Of a stretch of 64,000 nt of DNA, positions 36,890-47,803 are shown piece after piece. Both the position numbers and the translations under genes were made by a program. This DNA is from Dermanyssus gallinae (lineage: Eukaryota > Arthropoda > Arachnida > Mesostigmata > Dermanyssidae): contig QVRM01006063.1 in the NCBI GenBank assembly GCA_003439945.1, positions 1 to 64,000 of the forward strand, given 5' to 3'. How positions within the stretch are numbered: position 1 is the stretch's first letter; each line of letters starts with the position of its first letter. The notes below the pieces were generated by a model that was not told the DNA's origin, made no database searches, and saw only the letters and a list, made by a program, of their open reading frames with translations.

Positions 36890-37618
36890 GTGTGCTTTAC
36901 TTACCGTTCTGCGTGCTACTACCGTCTCTGTTGCTGACGTCCATGCAGCAGCCTATCGCAGTAGCGGCACAAAGCGGAAACATGTACGGAGAGTAGCGAC
37001 GCCAACGGCAGCCATACACCTGCGACTGCGGAGCGAACCCAATATGGCTAATACAGAAAACAAACAACAACACAATATATGTGCATAAATATGCCGACGA
37101 CGCGCATTCAAAGGCTGGCAGGCGGCAAGTGGAGAATGGCTACTGATACTAAAACCAATGGTGGATTGAGCCACGACGTTTGAATTAATAGAGAGGTAAT
37201 CCCCGTATATTTTTTGGCAGATTAAACAATGTTACAATTGTTACCGTTTATATATATATATACATATATATACGTAGGAGAAGGAGAACCATATGTTTGT
37301 CATGCGAATGGCGCACATTTACTTTCCGTATAATACATTATGTAGATGTTACACATATCACGAACGATTCGCTAAGCCAATGCGCCTGGTGGGCGTGTAT
37401 TGCGATCACACATATATATATATATATATATATATTCGTAAATCTTCACATACAAGCATATATACCTATCTTATACTAAGCCAAAAATGTATTCGCAAAC
37501 ATTTATCGGCTCAAAGAGCCAACATGGCATATCGGATGCTGGCTGCGTGCAACGATGTGTAAATAAACCTTAAAAGCCTCGTTTGGTACAAACCGCTTTG
37601 TCAGGTTCAGGCTGGCGG
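36890..37618. other. Unassigned sequence
   Basis: TA tracts lie near 37250-37270 and 37409-37435. No gene is recognised. Confidence 0.4.
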
Positions 37619-37800
37619 TCGAGCTCTGTGGCATGGTGCATTCGCGTGCGCTTCGCGACCGGATGAGAGACGTAGGTGCACGGGTTCGAGCCCCACCGTT
37701 GCACCGATTTGTATTTATGCAGGTCCGTCTTACGAAGCAATGCGAAAGCAATCCCGTGGACTTTAAATGCTGGCTGAGATTCAGCTCAAAAAAGCTTTTA
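37619..37800 (+). mobile_element. tRNA-derived SINE, family A, copy A4
   Basis: More diverged than A2 and A3 (TCGAGCTCTGTGGCATGGTGC head) but with an exact B box GGTTCGAGCCCC and the CTGGCTGAGATTCAGC tail. It ends just before the QRGN-type retroelement fossil. Confidence 0.88.
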
Positions 37801-37814
37801 GACTGTGGAACTGT

Positions 37815-38450
37815 GTGAATAGAATACAAATAGCGTTGAAGCTATCCCGTAGTAGGACACGCGTCGAGAAGGCGCGTATTATTTTAAGTTTTTGTCCATG
37901 TGGTGGAACGGTGGGCCGCCCCTGCACCGGCTTAGCTGCACTAAGCTGGCCAGGCGTACGCAGGACCGCCACGACGCCGTCAATGACATCCTCGGATGCG
38001 CTTTCAGACAAGCCGGCTACCGCGTGACACTGAGCCTGCAGAGCCTACGACAGCGTCGACCGGATGGCCTTACCAGCCGGGACTGGGTCCATAATCGGCC
38101 ACTGGCGCCGAACGTCATTATCTCCGACACGTACGTCCTCGGCTATCGGGCACTAACCAGCGCGGGCATCGGTCACATTATATAGAAACGGGAGATGCAC
38201 AAACGACGCCTATACGTGCACCTTCTTGGGGACAACCACGTTGTATTGGCGTTCTCGAGTCTCGAGTCATCTGGCGTTTGGGGCAAGGATGCACTCGAAC
38301 TGACAAAAGAGATCAGAGGGAAGAAGCTCTCTGAGGCCACAGAGGGGAGCCAAGATCGACCGCGTTCCTCCGACAGGGAGTGGCACTAGAGCTACAGAGA
38401 GGCAACACCAAGATGGCGTTGAATGGTCACCAGCACACACGCAATAAAAA
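37815..38450 (+). pseudogene. C-terminal fossil of an RT element of the 'QRGN' family, copy 2
   Basis: Read on the plus strand across three frames. In order: RIQIALKLS leading to a CPCGG knuckle (37894-37908); after a frameshift, LHRLSC and RTQDRHDAVNDIL, so the C-x-C...H-x-x-x-C knuckle is followed by an R-H-D-A-x-N-D-I helix; then RPDGLT (RPDG at 38057-38068) and a VIISDTYV strand, which fits a restriction-like endonuclease fold; then KRRLYVHLL and SGVWGKDALELTKEI; and, after another frameshift, FLRQGVALELQRGNTKMAL (QRGN at 38395-38406). An AATAAA at 38443 could be the element's poly(A) signal. A TAG after GHII breaks the frame. The domain order agrees with copy 1 at 19500, with the same last block. 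The endonuclease assignment is from family memory, not proved here. Confidence 0.65.
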
Positions 38451-39030
38451 TAATCCCGCGCTAATAATCCCACGAGCATCAGCAAGCTAAATATCGAACC
38501 GACGCTGAATGAAGTTGAAGTCATTAATGTAGTTGAGTGATAATAAGAATAATATATGTTTTATAAATATGAATAATACAAATAATACACTTTTGTTCCA
38601 AAAAGTATAATATAATTATTATTTTTAAAATTATCACATACTATTGTGAGGTTCGGACGTGTCACCTCGATTCTGGCAACTGCTATTTATCTGCTTAGCC
38701 CAAGGCGGCGATTATAGAAGCGGCGTTGCCCCTACACACCGCGAGAGACAGAAGCTGTCTCAAATATTCTCCCTCGCGCTGGTTCCCCATCGTTGCTTCC
38801 ATTCATCTCGCCAGACCCGCAGTGAGTCTTACTGTCCCACTGCTGATATGTCTTAGTATTTCCATAGCTTCCGGTACGAAATGAAGCCTGTTCTCGAGAT
38901 ATGCGTACTTGCGTTTCTTTCTTCGTCTTCTTCTTCCTGTTCGACGTGCCCATCCTCCGTTGCCCACCCTGTGCAGACAGAACTATGACTGAGATACGAG
39001 GGAGCTACTGTGCAGGACACTGTAGCATTT
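38451..39030. other. Unassigned AT-rich sequence
   Basis: AT-rich just after the retroelement fossil (38520-38640), with no gene recognised. Confidence 0.4.
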
Positions 39031-39048
39031 CATTATTATTATTATTAA

Positions 39049-39128
<80 letters not shown>

Positions 39129-39155
39129 TTTTTATTTTTATTATTATTATATTTC
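39031..39155. repeat. (TTA)n triplet microsatellite
   Basis: About 120 bases of nearly pure ATT/TTA, the only long array of this triplet in the window. Confidence 0.95.
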
Positions 39156-42100
39156 TGCATTTATAAAGAGTGATTTAAAAGGATAAGTGTCGCAGGGTTC
39201 CGTCAGGCTTCAGTTCCGTTAAGGGCCTGCTCTTAGGCAAATATGTCGGCCACTTCTTTCAGCTACCAACAGAGAGGATACGTAGTCGTGCTGTGAGTGA
39301 TCATATGGCACAAAGCACGGCGTCCGCAATTTACTAACTTAGATGACCGACCCAAAACGTAAATGCCTAATTAATCGCATTACATTGCGTCGAACACGTG
39401 AACGATAGAAGTGGTGTTCCGCCAAATCTAGAAAATGCATCAGCAGCAGGCGGAGCAGATGTCGCTTTGACCCTTTAAGGCAAATTGATGCTAATTATGT
39501 GCAAATAGTGTTTAAACATACATACTAGATTGGATTCCTACAAAATGTGCACCAACATAAGTACGACTAGCTTGCACTTCAGTGTGTCGAACCGCTGCTG
39601 CTGCTGCCGCCGCGGCTGTTAAGTTTGCCAAGTGGCAACAACATTCGAGATAGAACCAACATGTAAGCACGATTTGTGACTACGTGGTTGACGGGCTAAT
39701 ATGCGGATCAAAAGGCGATTCCAAGATGCTGATGTTATGCGGATGTGATCAGTGGTGAGGGCGCGGACTCATTTGCGGTTGTTGGTCATTGTGAACTCCA
39801 GCTAGCCGCTGCTACTTCCGGGCGGAGGCCCCTACCCGACGAAGCTCGATGTTTCTGTGAGCGAGAAAGACGAGGCGGCTGCGGCGTTCCGGGCGCTACC
39901 AAACAAAGTTGAGGAGTGCCTAACGTTGCAACGACTGCTGACCTCACATACGCCTGCCACAATAGGGTAGACCTTTCCCTAGACAGCTAGTTCTAAAAGA
40001 AGCCCGCTCGCTCTTTTAGGGCTAGCTGAGGGACTTTTCCGGTCACTTGCGGCCGTGGTTGCGGTGGTTTTAACCACGATACCCCGACAACCCGAGACTG
40101 GTAGCCACGAGAGCCACGCGGACAATGGTGAAGAAAAGGAAAACAAGAAAATATGTGGTGCTGGTGGTGGTGGTGGACAAAGGAGGACGACGATGATGCT
40201 CGTGGTGGTAGGTTCTCTCTGAGGAAAGAGTGTGTGTATATGTGTGTGCGTGAATAAGATTGTGAAAGAGAGAGAGAGAGGTGGGGAGCATGTTGATTTG
40301 ATGACGTGCGCGCTATCAGAGGGACAGAATGCGGAATGCTGCTGCTGCATTGTGGTCGGGCAAGCAGTAGCAGACGTAGTTGTAAGTGGTTTGTAACAGT
40401 CGTAGAGTCATGGTAGTTGTAGTAGTAGTAGTGGTAATGTTATCTGAACTATGTTTCGAGCGCGCCTGAATGGTTTAGGCAGCAGCAGCAGCAGCAACAG
40501 CAAACGAACATAGGGGCAGCCATAGGCGGTTGACTAACCGAAGGAGTTTGCTGTATACATCCGACCGAAATCGCGACGGACAATGAATGAAAGGGAAGAT
40601 ACAAAAGAATCGGTAATGAAAGAAAGAGAGAAACGTACAGCCAACCATGTTAGCAGAGCGACATGATACGAATGATGATGATGATGACGATGATGACGAC
40701 GCTATAGCAGATCATGCGAACGAGAAATACATCCTTATCGCTTAGCTTCAGTAGTGTCTCGTAACGATTCGACCGCTTCTCGATGAGCAATGCTTCGGTT
40801 TATCAGTTGTAGATCCACTGGTAATCTTGCGCAAACTCATTTACTACTGGTCAAGGACTTGCGGAGCGAAATATAACGGAGCGGTGGAGTGGAAACATCG
40901 ATTGTTGTCTTCCCGCCACTGGCTGCGTTTCGGATCACAGGAGAGACCATAGGTGATCGTTGTTGTTGTTGTTCTTGTTGTATATAAGTCGTTGTTGACC
41001 AGGCTGGCGTTTCGTTGTCAATACAGGCTGGCGGGTCAGTGGCATGTGGGGAGCGGTATTTCCGTTTTGCGTCTTGGCGACAAATGCTTGTGCGGATTGC
41101 CATTGATCAACAGGCTACAATGACTTCAAAGCGCTGAGTGTGCTGTTGTGTCACGGACGATTCTAGTGTTTTCTTTTCCCGCTTCTTGGTGCTCTCCGAT
41201 CCGCCCTTCTCTCCTTTGTCTACGTCCTCTTTCGCTTTCATTTTCTGTTACTTCATATACTGTATCAACCAAGGTGGAGGTTTAGTAGGAAAACGCTGCA
41301 CTGGGAAGACCAGCCAAATTAGTGTCAGTTGTTCTCAATTTAGGTTAGACAAGCCAGCGCGAGTTCACTCTTATTGGTCTCAGCCCCGAAAAAGCTGCGA
41401 CCACAGATGTCTCGCTAAGGAGACGCCGTGTTGCACAGATATTTGCCCTACGTTTTTTTTTACAGTTATCTTGTTACTTTTAAGTTTTCCTGGCGTTTGT
41501 TTGTCATCTGTATGATGGCAGTCTACTATCTAAGGCTGGTGTCTACACTACTACTTGCCGGCGGTTGACCGAGACGGCTGTCAGGAGGTGCAGGAAACTG
41601 CCGAAGTCTTCTTTCCTTCTCCTTCCTTCATCCGAGACGGTCTGTCAGAGGCGCAATCCTCGTGTATCTTTTGTACTTCCTTTTTGCTGGTGCGCCAACT
41701 GACGATTGGCCACCTGTGGCCGCCAGTAGGCTTCGAAGAAACGACTACCGACTTCAAACAACCGACCATAACCCTCGAGAAAACCCAAAGCCCTTTCCGT
41801 TTAGGCGATGTCGAACGATGTCGGCCGGCTTGCGCCCTGTCCAGATGGCTCTCGCCACAGAAGGCTCATTTTGTTCAGTATCGTGCGTTTCTCGTCGAAG
41901 ACGGAAAATATGTTGGCGAGTATGTGGCACGAGGAAAGTGGCAGGAAACGACCATTTTGCGCTCTACAATGGCAACAACACTTAGATCCTACTTGGTTAC
42001 GTTCCTCCCTCCTATTGTTAGCCCATGTTTGGGGATCGAGCAATCATGTGAATCCTTTTACACCTCGTAAGCTGCGAAGTCTGTAAGCGACACTGTAGAT

Positions 42101-42179
42101 GCAAAACATCATAGGTATATTTAGGCATAGCCAGCTGTATGTACGAATGTACTGACAAACCACATATGCAACAAAAAAC

Positions 42180-42180
<1 letters not shown>
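39156..42180. other. Unassigned sequence
   Basis: Contains scattered short repeats: GA at 40264-40280, TAG at 40415-40432, CAG near 40480-40500, GAT near 40674-40700 and TTG near 40962-40980. A 171-codon plus-strand frame (41555-42070) shows no domain, and three frames overlap there. No gene is supported. Confidence 0.4.
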
Positions 42181-42215
<35 letters not shown>

Positions 42216-42224
42216 ATACATATA
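42181..42224. repeat. (TA)n microsatellite
   Basis: TA tract with one TATTATA phase change. Confidence 0.95.
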
Positions 42225-42261
42225 TCATCGACAGCGGCGACAGCTATCGTTGTCGATAGCA

Positions 42262-42356
42262 GCGGTGGCTTGTGCGGTTAACGCACCGTTGGAAACGGGT
42301 TATTGTCACGGCAACCATGAACAGCAGACCGACTATCACAAGCTCGAGCCCCGGCC
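42262..42356 (+). mobile_element. tRNA-like SINE head, unassigned family
   Basis: A-box-like GTGGCTTGTGCGGTTAACGC is followed by a B-box-like AGCTCGAGCCCC about 60 bases later. It differs from families A-C. The 3' limit is not visible. A GCTATCG/CGATAGC hairpin lies just upstream (42243-42260). Confidence 0.4.
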
Positions 42357-42570
42357 TTGCTGGTTGCTTCTGTTGGACATGGTTGTCAATTGTTCCGCTA
42401 CTGCATTCCTCTGTGGGAGAAATCCCATATAAGTCCAGCAACGATAAGGTAATGATAATCGGTGCATCTACACGCTATCGTGCCACATGCCTATTACGAG
42501 CCTCTATAAGATCATTTTTGGAGCGTAAATAAAAATATACATTTTATATAAACATATGTTAAAAACGATT

Positions 42571-42615
<45 letters not shown>

Positions 42616-45600
42616 AGCTGTTTGTTAGCTTCGGGGCCACTTAGGTCTGTTTGGCGTCTGTGATTCTGGAAAAGATGCAGCGCAGTAGCAAAGAATAGGA
42701 GTTGAAGAGAGACTTACATACCATATTTATCGTAAAGCGTGACAAGGACAGGCAAGGAAAACTATAAACAACTTCTTCTTCTATATACATCTTTGCTAGT
42801 CACAGAACGTAGCAGTGATACACTTTCGAAATTAACCTACAAGTCATACGAGAATATCTCGGCACAAGAAGCTATACCGCGTAATTCATAAGAGGGGAGA
42901 TATTCAAAGAGGAGGAGATCCTCGGCAAGATCACTAACAACCCACAGCTAACCCGAGTAGCACTGTATAAAGACTCAGAGTGGGCAACGACGTGAAATAG
43001 AGAGCGATAGAGAAGTCTATAGAACGCAAAATGGGTGAGGATATATTGCGTAATGGTATAACGAATTAGATATTGAGCGTCCGCTTACAAGTGTTGGTAC
43101 CAAAGGAAAACCTAGGGCCAAACTTGAGCGGGATAAAATGAACAGGCAGCTTCTGACCTGCATCGTCCGACAGCGCCTTTACATGCGGGAATTTGCTGCC
43201 CTAGATTTGCTCTATCCGTGCCGCTATTGCTGGGGCAGTGAAGGCAGGAATAGTATGTAGGCTGTTTTGTGCTTAAAGAAAAATGTTCTTGAAGTCAGCG
43301 CATACGGTGAACTTTGTATGCTGATATATATATATATACGTAAAGCAAGCTGCTCTTATTGGCGATAGGCATTTTATTAAGAATGCAAGTGAAGCGACAA
43401 TTGTCTCTGAGAACGTGTGCACTGGGATATATATATATATATGACTCTGTGGCACCCCCTATGATCGGCCTAAACAAGTTATGCAGTCAGGATGGCTGAG
43501 GCTAGTAAACGTCGGGAATACGCGTCCACCCGCTGGATTCCCGCCCATTTGCATTTGAAACGATAGAGGGACCGTGTGCCATAACTTGAATGGTAATTAG
43601 GGATCTTGAAAGGTAGTTATCCTTGCCACAGGGGAGAAACGATCTGAGGAGTACCAACACGCTTCACAATTGCGATCGTCAATTTGCAACTTCTATGATC
43701 AATGGCGAATATTTTATAACACATGCTGGTCGCAAAGATGACGACGGCAGACCGAGCAGGGCGCCTTTATTTCATTGTGCGTTGTGCCGAAACTTGCAAA
43801 ATTGGAACTTCGGCAAACGCGTTTAGCTCGAACGCTTGGCTTGCAAGAGGGCTGTGCTGAACTACCTAACAATGAAGACGTGCCTGCCGAGGAAACGTGG
43901 CAAAAACTCTACAACTCTCACTGAAAAGCTAAGGCTACGATCCATTTCAAATGGAAGCTGTCGAGCAGCAACGTCCAGTAGTAATATAACGGTAGAGAGA
44001 ACCGGTGCAGAGGAATGAACTAAACATCGCAGGTGTGGCTGTCACTTAACAGCCTAATTATTTTGACCCAGCTTTGCGAGTGGCCTTATCATCCGGGACG
44101 TTTTAAGCTCTACCTTCGGACAAAGAGCTCATAAAGCTGGCAGAGGACATCGCGGCAGTCATAGACAACTTGAGATAGGAATTTCCTTTTTAGCGTACGA
44201 TTTGTTGCACTTCAAAGAAAGCGGCGTTCCGTCAGACTAATTGAGTGGTCTTCAAACCTTCAGCAAATTTCGAAACTGAGGTAACCTGCAGGGATAACAA
44301 AGTAGGTCAGACTTAAGCAACCGACTGGAATTTGCTACGCTGAGGGGTATGGATGCAGCAACTGACGACACGTGGCCTTTCTTTACATAACCGCGAACCT
44401 TCTCGAATACTGCTCAAACCAGACTTCACTACGCTGTTAAGTGCACTTCAAGCAATCTAAAAAAAAACGGAATACACAGGGTTAGCATACCATAACCCCT
44501 TATAGCAACTGTTCTCGTTCTACGTCATCCCGTCTGCATGTCACTTATCCAACAGAAAAACCCCTTAGATTTACTGCTCTTTGTTTTAAGGATGAACGAT
44601 TAAGTTAGCGTAGTGCATGGCACTTGGGCAACAAGTTTGTCTAAAGCGACCCTAAAACCGTTATAGATGACACTCAGCTAGCAGTAGATTTATAGAAAAT
44701 CAACCGTTTAGTGTTGAACCCAGCAAACTGCTAAATGTTTATACTAGGCTTACATTTTACTACGATAACGATCTGCGATCTACCCTACCATAGTGTGAAA
44801 CAGTTGCTGCATTTTTTTTCTACTACGCAGAATATGATGGCACCAGATGAATAGCAGTTGCCAAGTGTAACTGGCTTCAGCAACGGGTATCCTCAACAAT
44901 ACTAGTATCCGTGTAAGCACACCACTTAAAGTGAGGTCCCGACTCGTCGAGCGTTACTTGTGATTCTGGCGAACTCGTCGGGAGCGATAAACCGCGGGGT
45001 CTCTCAGGTGCACGAACGCCGGCCGCACCCCAATACACGCTGCAGGCAACGATGCGTCCTTACGGAGCCAACGCTCAGCCCGAATCCCATGCATTCGGGA
45101 TTAGCAGCAGAAAACTCGGACGCCGGCCGGACGGTCTGTCTAATTCTGTCGGATCCTGTCGGATAGTGGCCGAAACCGTCCGTATATGGAATGGAGCCGT
45201 AGCCAACACCGTAACACCCACTTCTACCCGCCAGTTCTACTCTCCGCGGAGATGCCGTGACACTAGCCGAACAAGGAAAGTTCATAAATGTTCGGACCTG
45301 GTTGTCACGTATGAGTTTAAGCCCGCTCTCCCTGCATTTATCGCATTAAGTGTGTTGCAAACTGATGGTCGCTACCAAGGCAAAAAACAGTGCATATATT
45401 ATTCCTTCGTATCGATTTATGCCCCATGGGGTAATGCGACAGCCCATGACAGCCTATATTTGCGAGATAGATATATTGCAGACCAGACAAAGCGAGTTCT
45501 TCCTACAGGATACTTTAGGCGAGAACGTGTTAAATGTGGTCAGTGCCTTCCTCAGCCAACGTGTTCTAAGCAACTTCTGTTTAAGGTTGCCTAAGGAAAA

Positions 45601-45657
45601 CTGGCACTTGAAGCTGGCAAACTTTATATTTTTTTTATGTCACTTGCAGATTGATCC

Positions 45658-45658
<1 letters not shown>
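42357..45658. other. Unassigned sequence with a short coding-like stretch
   Basis: A TA tract lies at 42577-42611 and short ones near 43324 and 43428. On the plus strand from 43791 one frame stays open for about 44 codons (AKLELRQTRLARTLGLQEGC, then PAEETWQKLYNSH, TGA at 43923). Its charged, helical look suggests a decayed retroelement linker or exon, but I cannot identify it. A 180-codon frame at 45052-45594 lacks any domain. Confidence 0.35.

Positions 45659-45691
<33 letters not shown>
45659..45691. repeat. (TA)n microsatellite
   Basis: A TA tract directly follows GATCCCTG, an end that resembles the right terminus of a mariner, but no matching left end is seen. Confidence 0.9.
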
Positions 45692-46074
45692 CAGTGCATA
45701 TGCTCAATAGTTTCCGGAGAGCAACCTTTACTCTGTTTACATTTATTTTTATGGGCAATTTGAATAATCGCATATTTGTTTTAGATACCCTCAACGATTC
45801 TCTCGGCATCTCGTTGCTTCTAAACAAACTACAGTTAGATCGGCCTACATGGGTCGTCCTTCTATTTCTATCTGCCCTCAGGTGAAGTCAAGTTACGATC
45901 TGTAGGCAGATCGTTATGTCAGAAGTGTAACACTCTTGCCAGGCACTGATGTTTGAGCTTGCTGAGTAGCTTCTCAAGGAGTCCCTGAGGAGAGCTGAAA
46001 TTTAGAGGCTGCAGTTGTGTCGCCGCATTTCGGAGAACGCAAAGCTGATGCGCTCTACATCTCACAGTCGCTGT

Positions 46075-46210
46075 TGTCGTTGTTGTTGTTGTTGTTGTTT
46101 GCTGTTGTTGTTTGTTGTTGTTGTTGTTGTTGTTTTTGTTGTTGTTGTTGTTGTTGTTGTTGTTTTTGTTGTTGTTGTTGCTCTTGTTGTTGCTGTTGTT
46201 GTTGTTTTTA
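46075..46210. repeat. (TTG)n triplet repeat
   Basis: A long, nearly pure TTG array (TTGTTG with occasional TTT and CTG). The mirror frames of poly-Asn, poly-Cys and poly-Val are artefacts. Confidence 0.95.
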
Positions 46211-46950
46211 TCTGATGTTGTTGTCATGGTGGCTAATGTAATCGTCAGCGGCAAAGCGTGATAGGAACCTGTAGTGGCGGTGACTGCTGCTGCTACTGCC
46301 TGAAAACCCGTAGGATGGTAAAGAACAGGCCCTTACGTGCCTAAACCTTTTTGCACCTGCTCGCTGTTGTATCTGGCATCTGTCTGTCTGCGTGCGTGCG
46401 TACGTACGACGAGGCTGGCTGCCTTATTGGCAAACGTATTGGCTGGCTTCGCCTATTGACCGAGACCTTTACTGACGACTTCTACCACCATGTGTTTGGG
46501 CTACGCCGACAACATTGCTTACGTACTTGACAAGGGTCATTTAGCAAGCAACGCCCGGATGAGTTTGGTCGGCCATTCGACCAGCCAGGCCGACGCACCG
46601 AGAAACGGACCACCCGCTCGAAGGTCCTGTTGCACTCGCTGTAGGTGGCCTTTAGAGTCGGCGCTACCATTCATCTCAATTCAGTGGCAATAGTTCGAGT
46701 TAGCGGCTGAGAGTGCAACGTGCAAATATGAAGCGCATGAATGCGAATGTGCGCTCAACCTAAACTGGCGTATCGGCCTATTGTTGTTGTTGTTGCTGTT
46801 GTTGTTAATGGGCACTAGCTTAATAGTTAGTGAACGACGTGGTGCAGGTTAATCGTTCAACGTCTGTCTACACTTGACTGGTCTCGATCAATCGAGCATC
46901 GACTTAATAGTATTTAGAAAAAAAATAATATTAATATTTCCCTATAACGC
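46211..46950. other. Unassigned sequence
   Basis: A second short TTG patch lies at 46780-46807. No gene is recognised. Confidence 0.4.
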
Positions 46951-46968
46951 AATATATATATATATATA

Positions 46969-47150
46969 CCGAGCAAGATGGCTTAGTGGCAAAGCCTTTG
47001 CCTTGCATTCGGGAGGACTGGGTTCGAGACCCAGACCAACCACTCTTAAATTGGTTTGCATGGTTTCCAATTTAGACAAGGTAAATGCCGGAGTGGATTA
47101 AAAATTAGCCATGACATGAAAAAAACCGTACACGGGCATTAAAAAAAAAT
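46969..47150 (+). mobile_element. tRNA-derived SINE, family B, copy B1
   Basis: Begins CCGAGCAAGATGGCTTAGTG immediately after a TA tract (46951-46968). It has A box TGGCTTAGTGG, an anticodon-loop-like TTGCATT, and B box GGGTTCGAGACCC within about 70 bases, which is tRNA-like. The body ends CACGGGCATT followed by an A-rich tail. It shares about 170 bases with B2 at 54828. Confidence 0.92.
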
Positions 47151-47157
47151 ATTAAAA

Positions 47158-47251
47158 AAAATATATATATATATATATACGTAGCCTAGTAGAGGCGAAA
47201 CTCTCTTTTCAAGTGAGCGCAAGTTTATATATATATATATATATATATATG
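47158..47251. repeat. Two (TA)n tracts after the SINE
   Basis: TA tracts lie at 47158-47180 and 47225-47251, so copy B1 lies between TA tracts. Confidence 0.9.
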
Positions 47252-47629
47252 TCATAATAATTATGGGATTTCAGCGCATGAGTACTTTATAATATGTTCA
47301 TGTCCTGAGGCCGATCACCGTTGAAGCGTGCCTCCTACTGCAGCGGCGTTTTCAAGCTGAATGTCGAGACCTAGGCGCTGTTGACTTGTGGATTTCGGCA
47401 TGTCTGGCCGCATAACCTTTCTGCGACGCACAGCTACCTACCATTGAGGGGGTTAGGGAACCAGTAAGTGTCGCGTCTCAGATGAGCATCTGACCCCTGT
47501 CAAAAGGCGTAAGAGTCAACCATAAGGGCGTTGTCGTACTGTTGTAAGTACTGGAACTTGCCGCTTCCCCTCGTATGTCACCCGTTTATATCAGGGGGCA
47601 TAGAGCATCAGCATGGGCTGACATATTAA
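47252..47629. other. Unassigned sequence
   Basis: Nothing recognised. Confidence 0.4.
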
Positions 47630-47803
47630 GGTAAATAGGGTTTGCCCCACAGTCCTTATGACAGTATCATCGCTGACTCCCAGCAGCATATGGTTCACAA
47701 CGAGCGTCGCTTAAAAAAATTCGATCAACAACAGGGATCGAACTGGCGACACTCCGGTATGATAACAACCATGACGCACTAGCCCCCTACACCACGCCGC
47801 TGA
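47630..47803 (-). mobile_element. tRNA-derived SINE, family C, copy C2
   Basis: On the minus strand: head CAGCGGCGTGGTGTAGGGGG, a B-box-like AGTTCGATCCC, the family body GATCGAATTTTTTTAAGCGA and the tail with ATAAGGACTGT. Confidence 0.88.

Noticed and set aside
41555..42070. 171-codon plus-strand frame
   Set aside because: No domain is seen, competing frames overlap on both strands, and there is no transcript-like context.
45600..45890. Good-looking splice acceptor (pyrimidine run then TTGCAG at about 45654) and a possible small exon ending CAG/GTGAAG near 45881
   Set aside because: Short splice motifs are common by chance. The enclosed frames encode nothing recognisable and one side is a TA tract.
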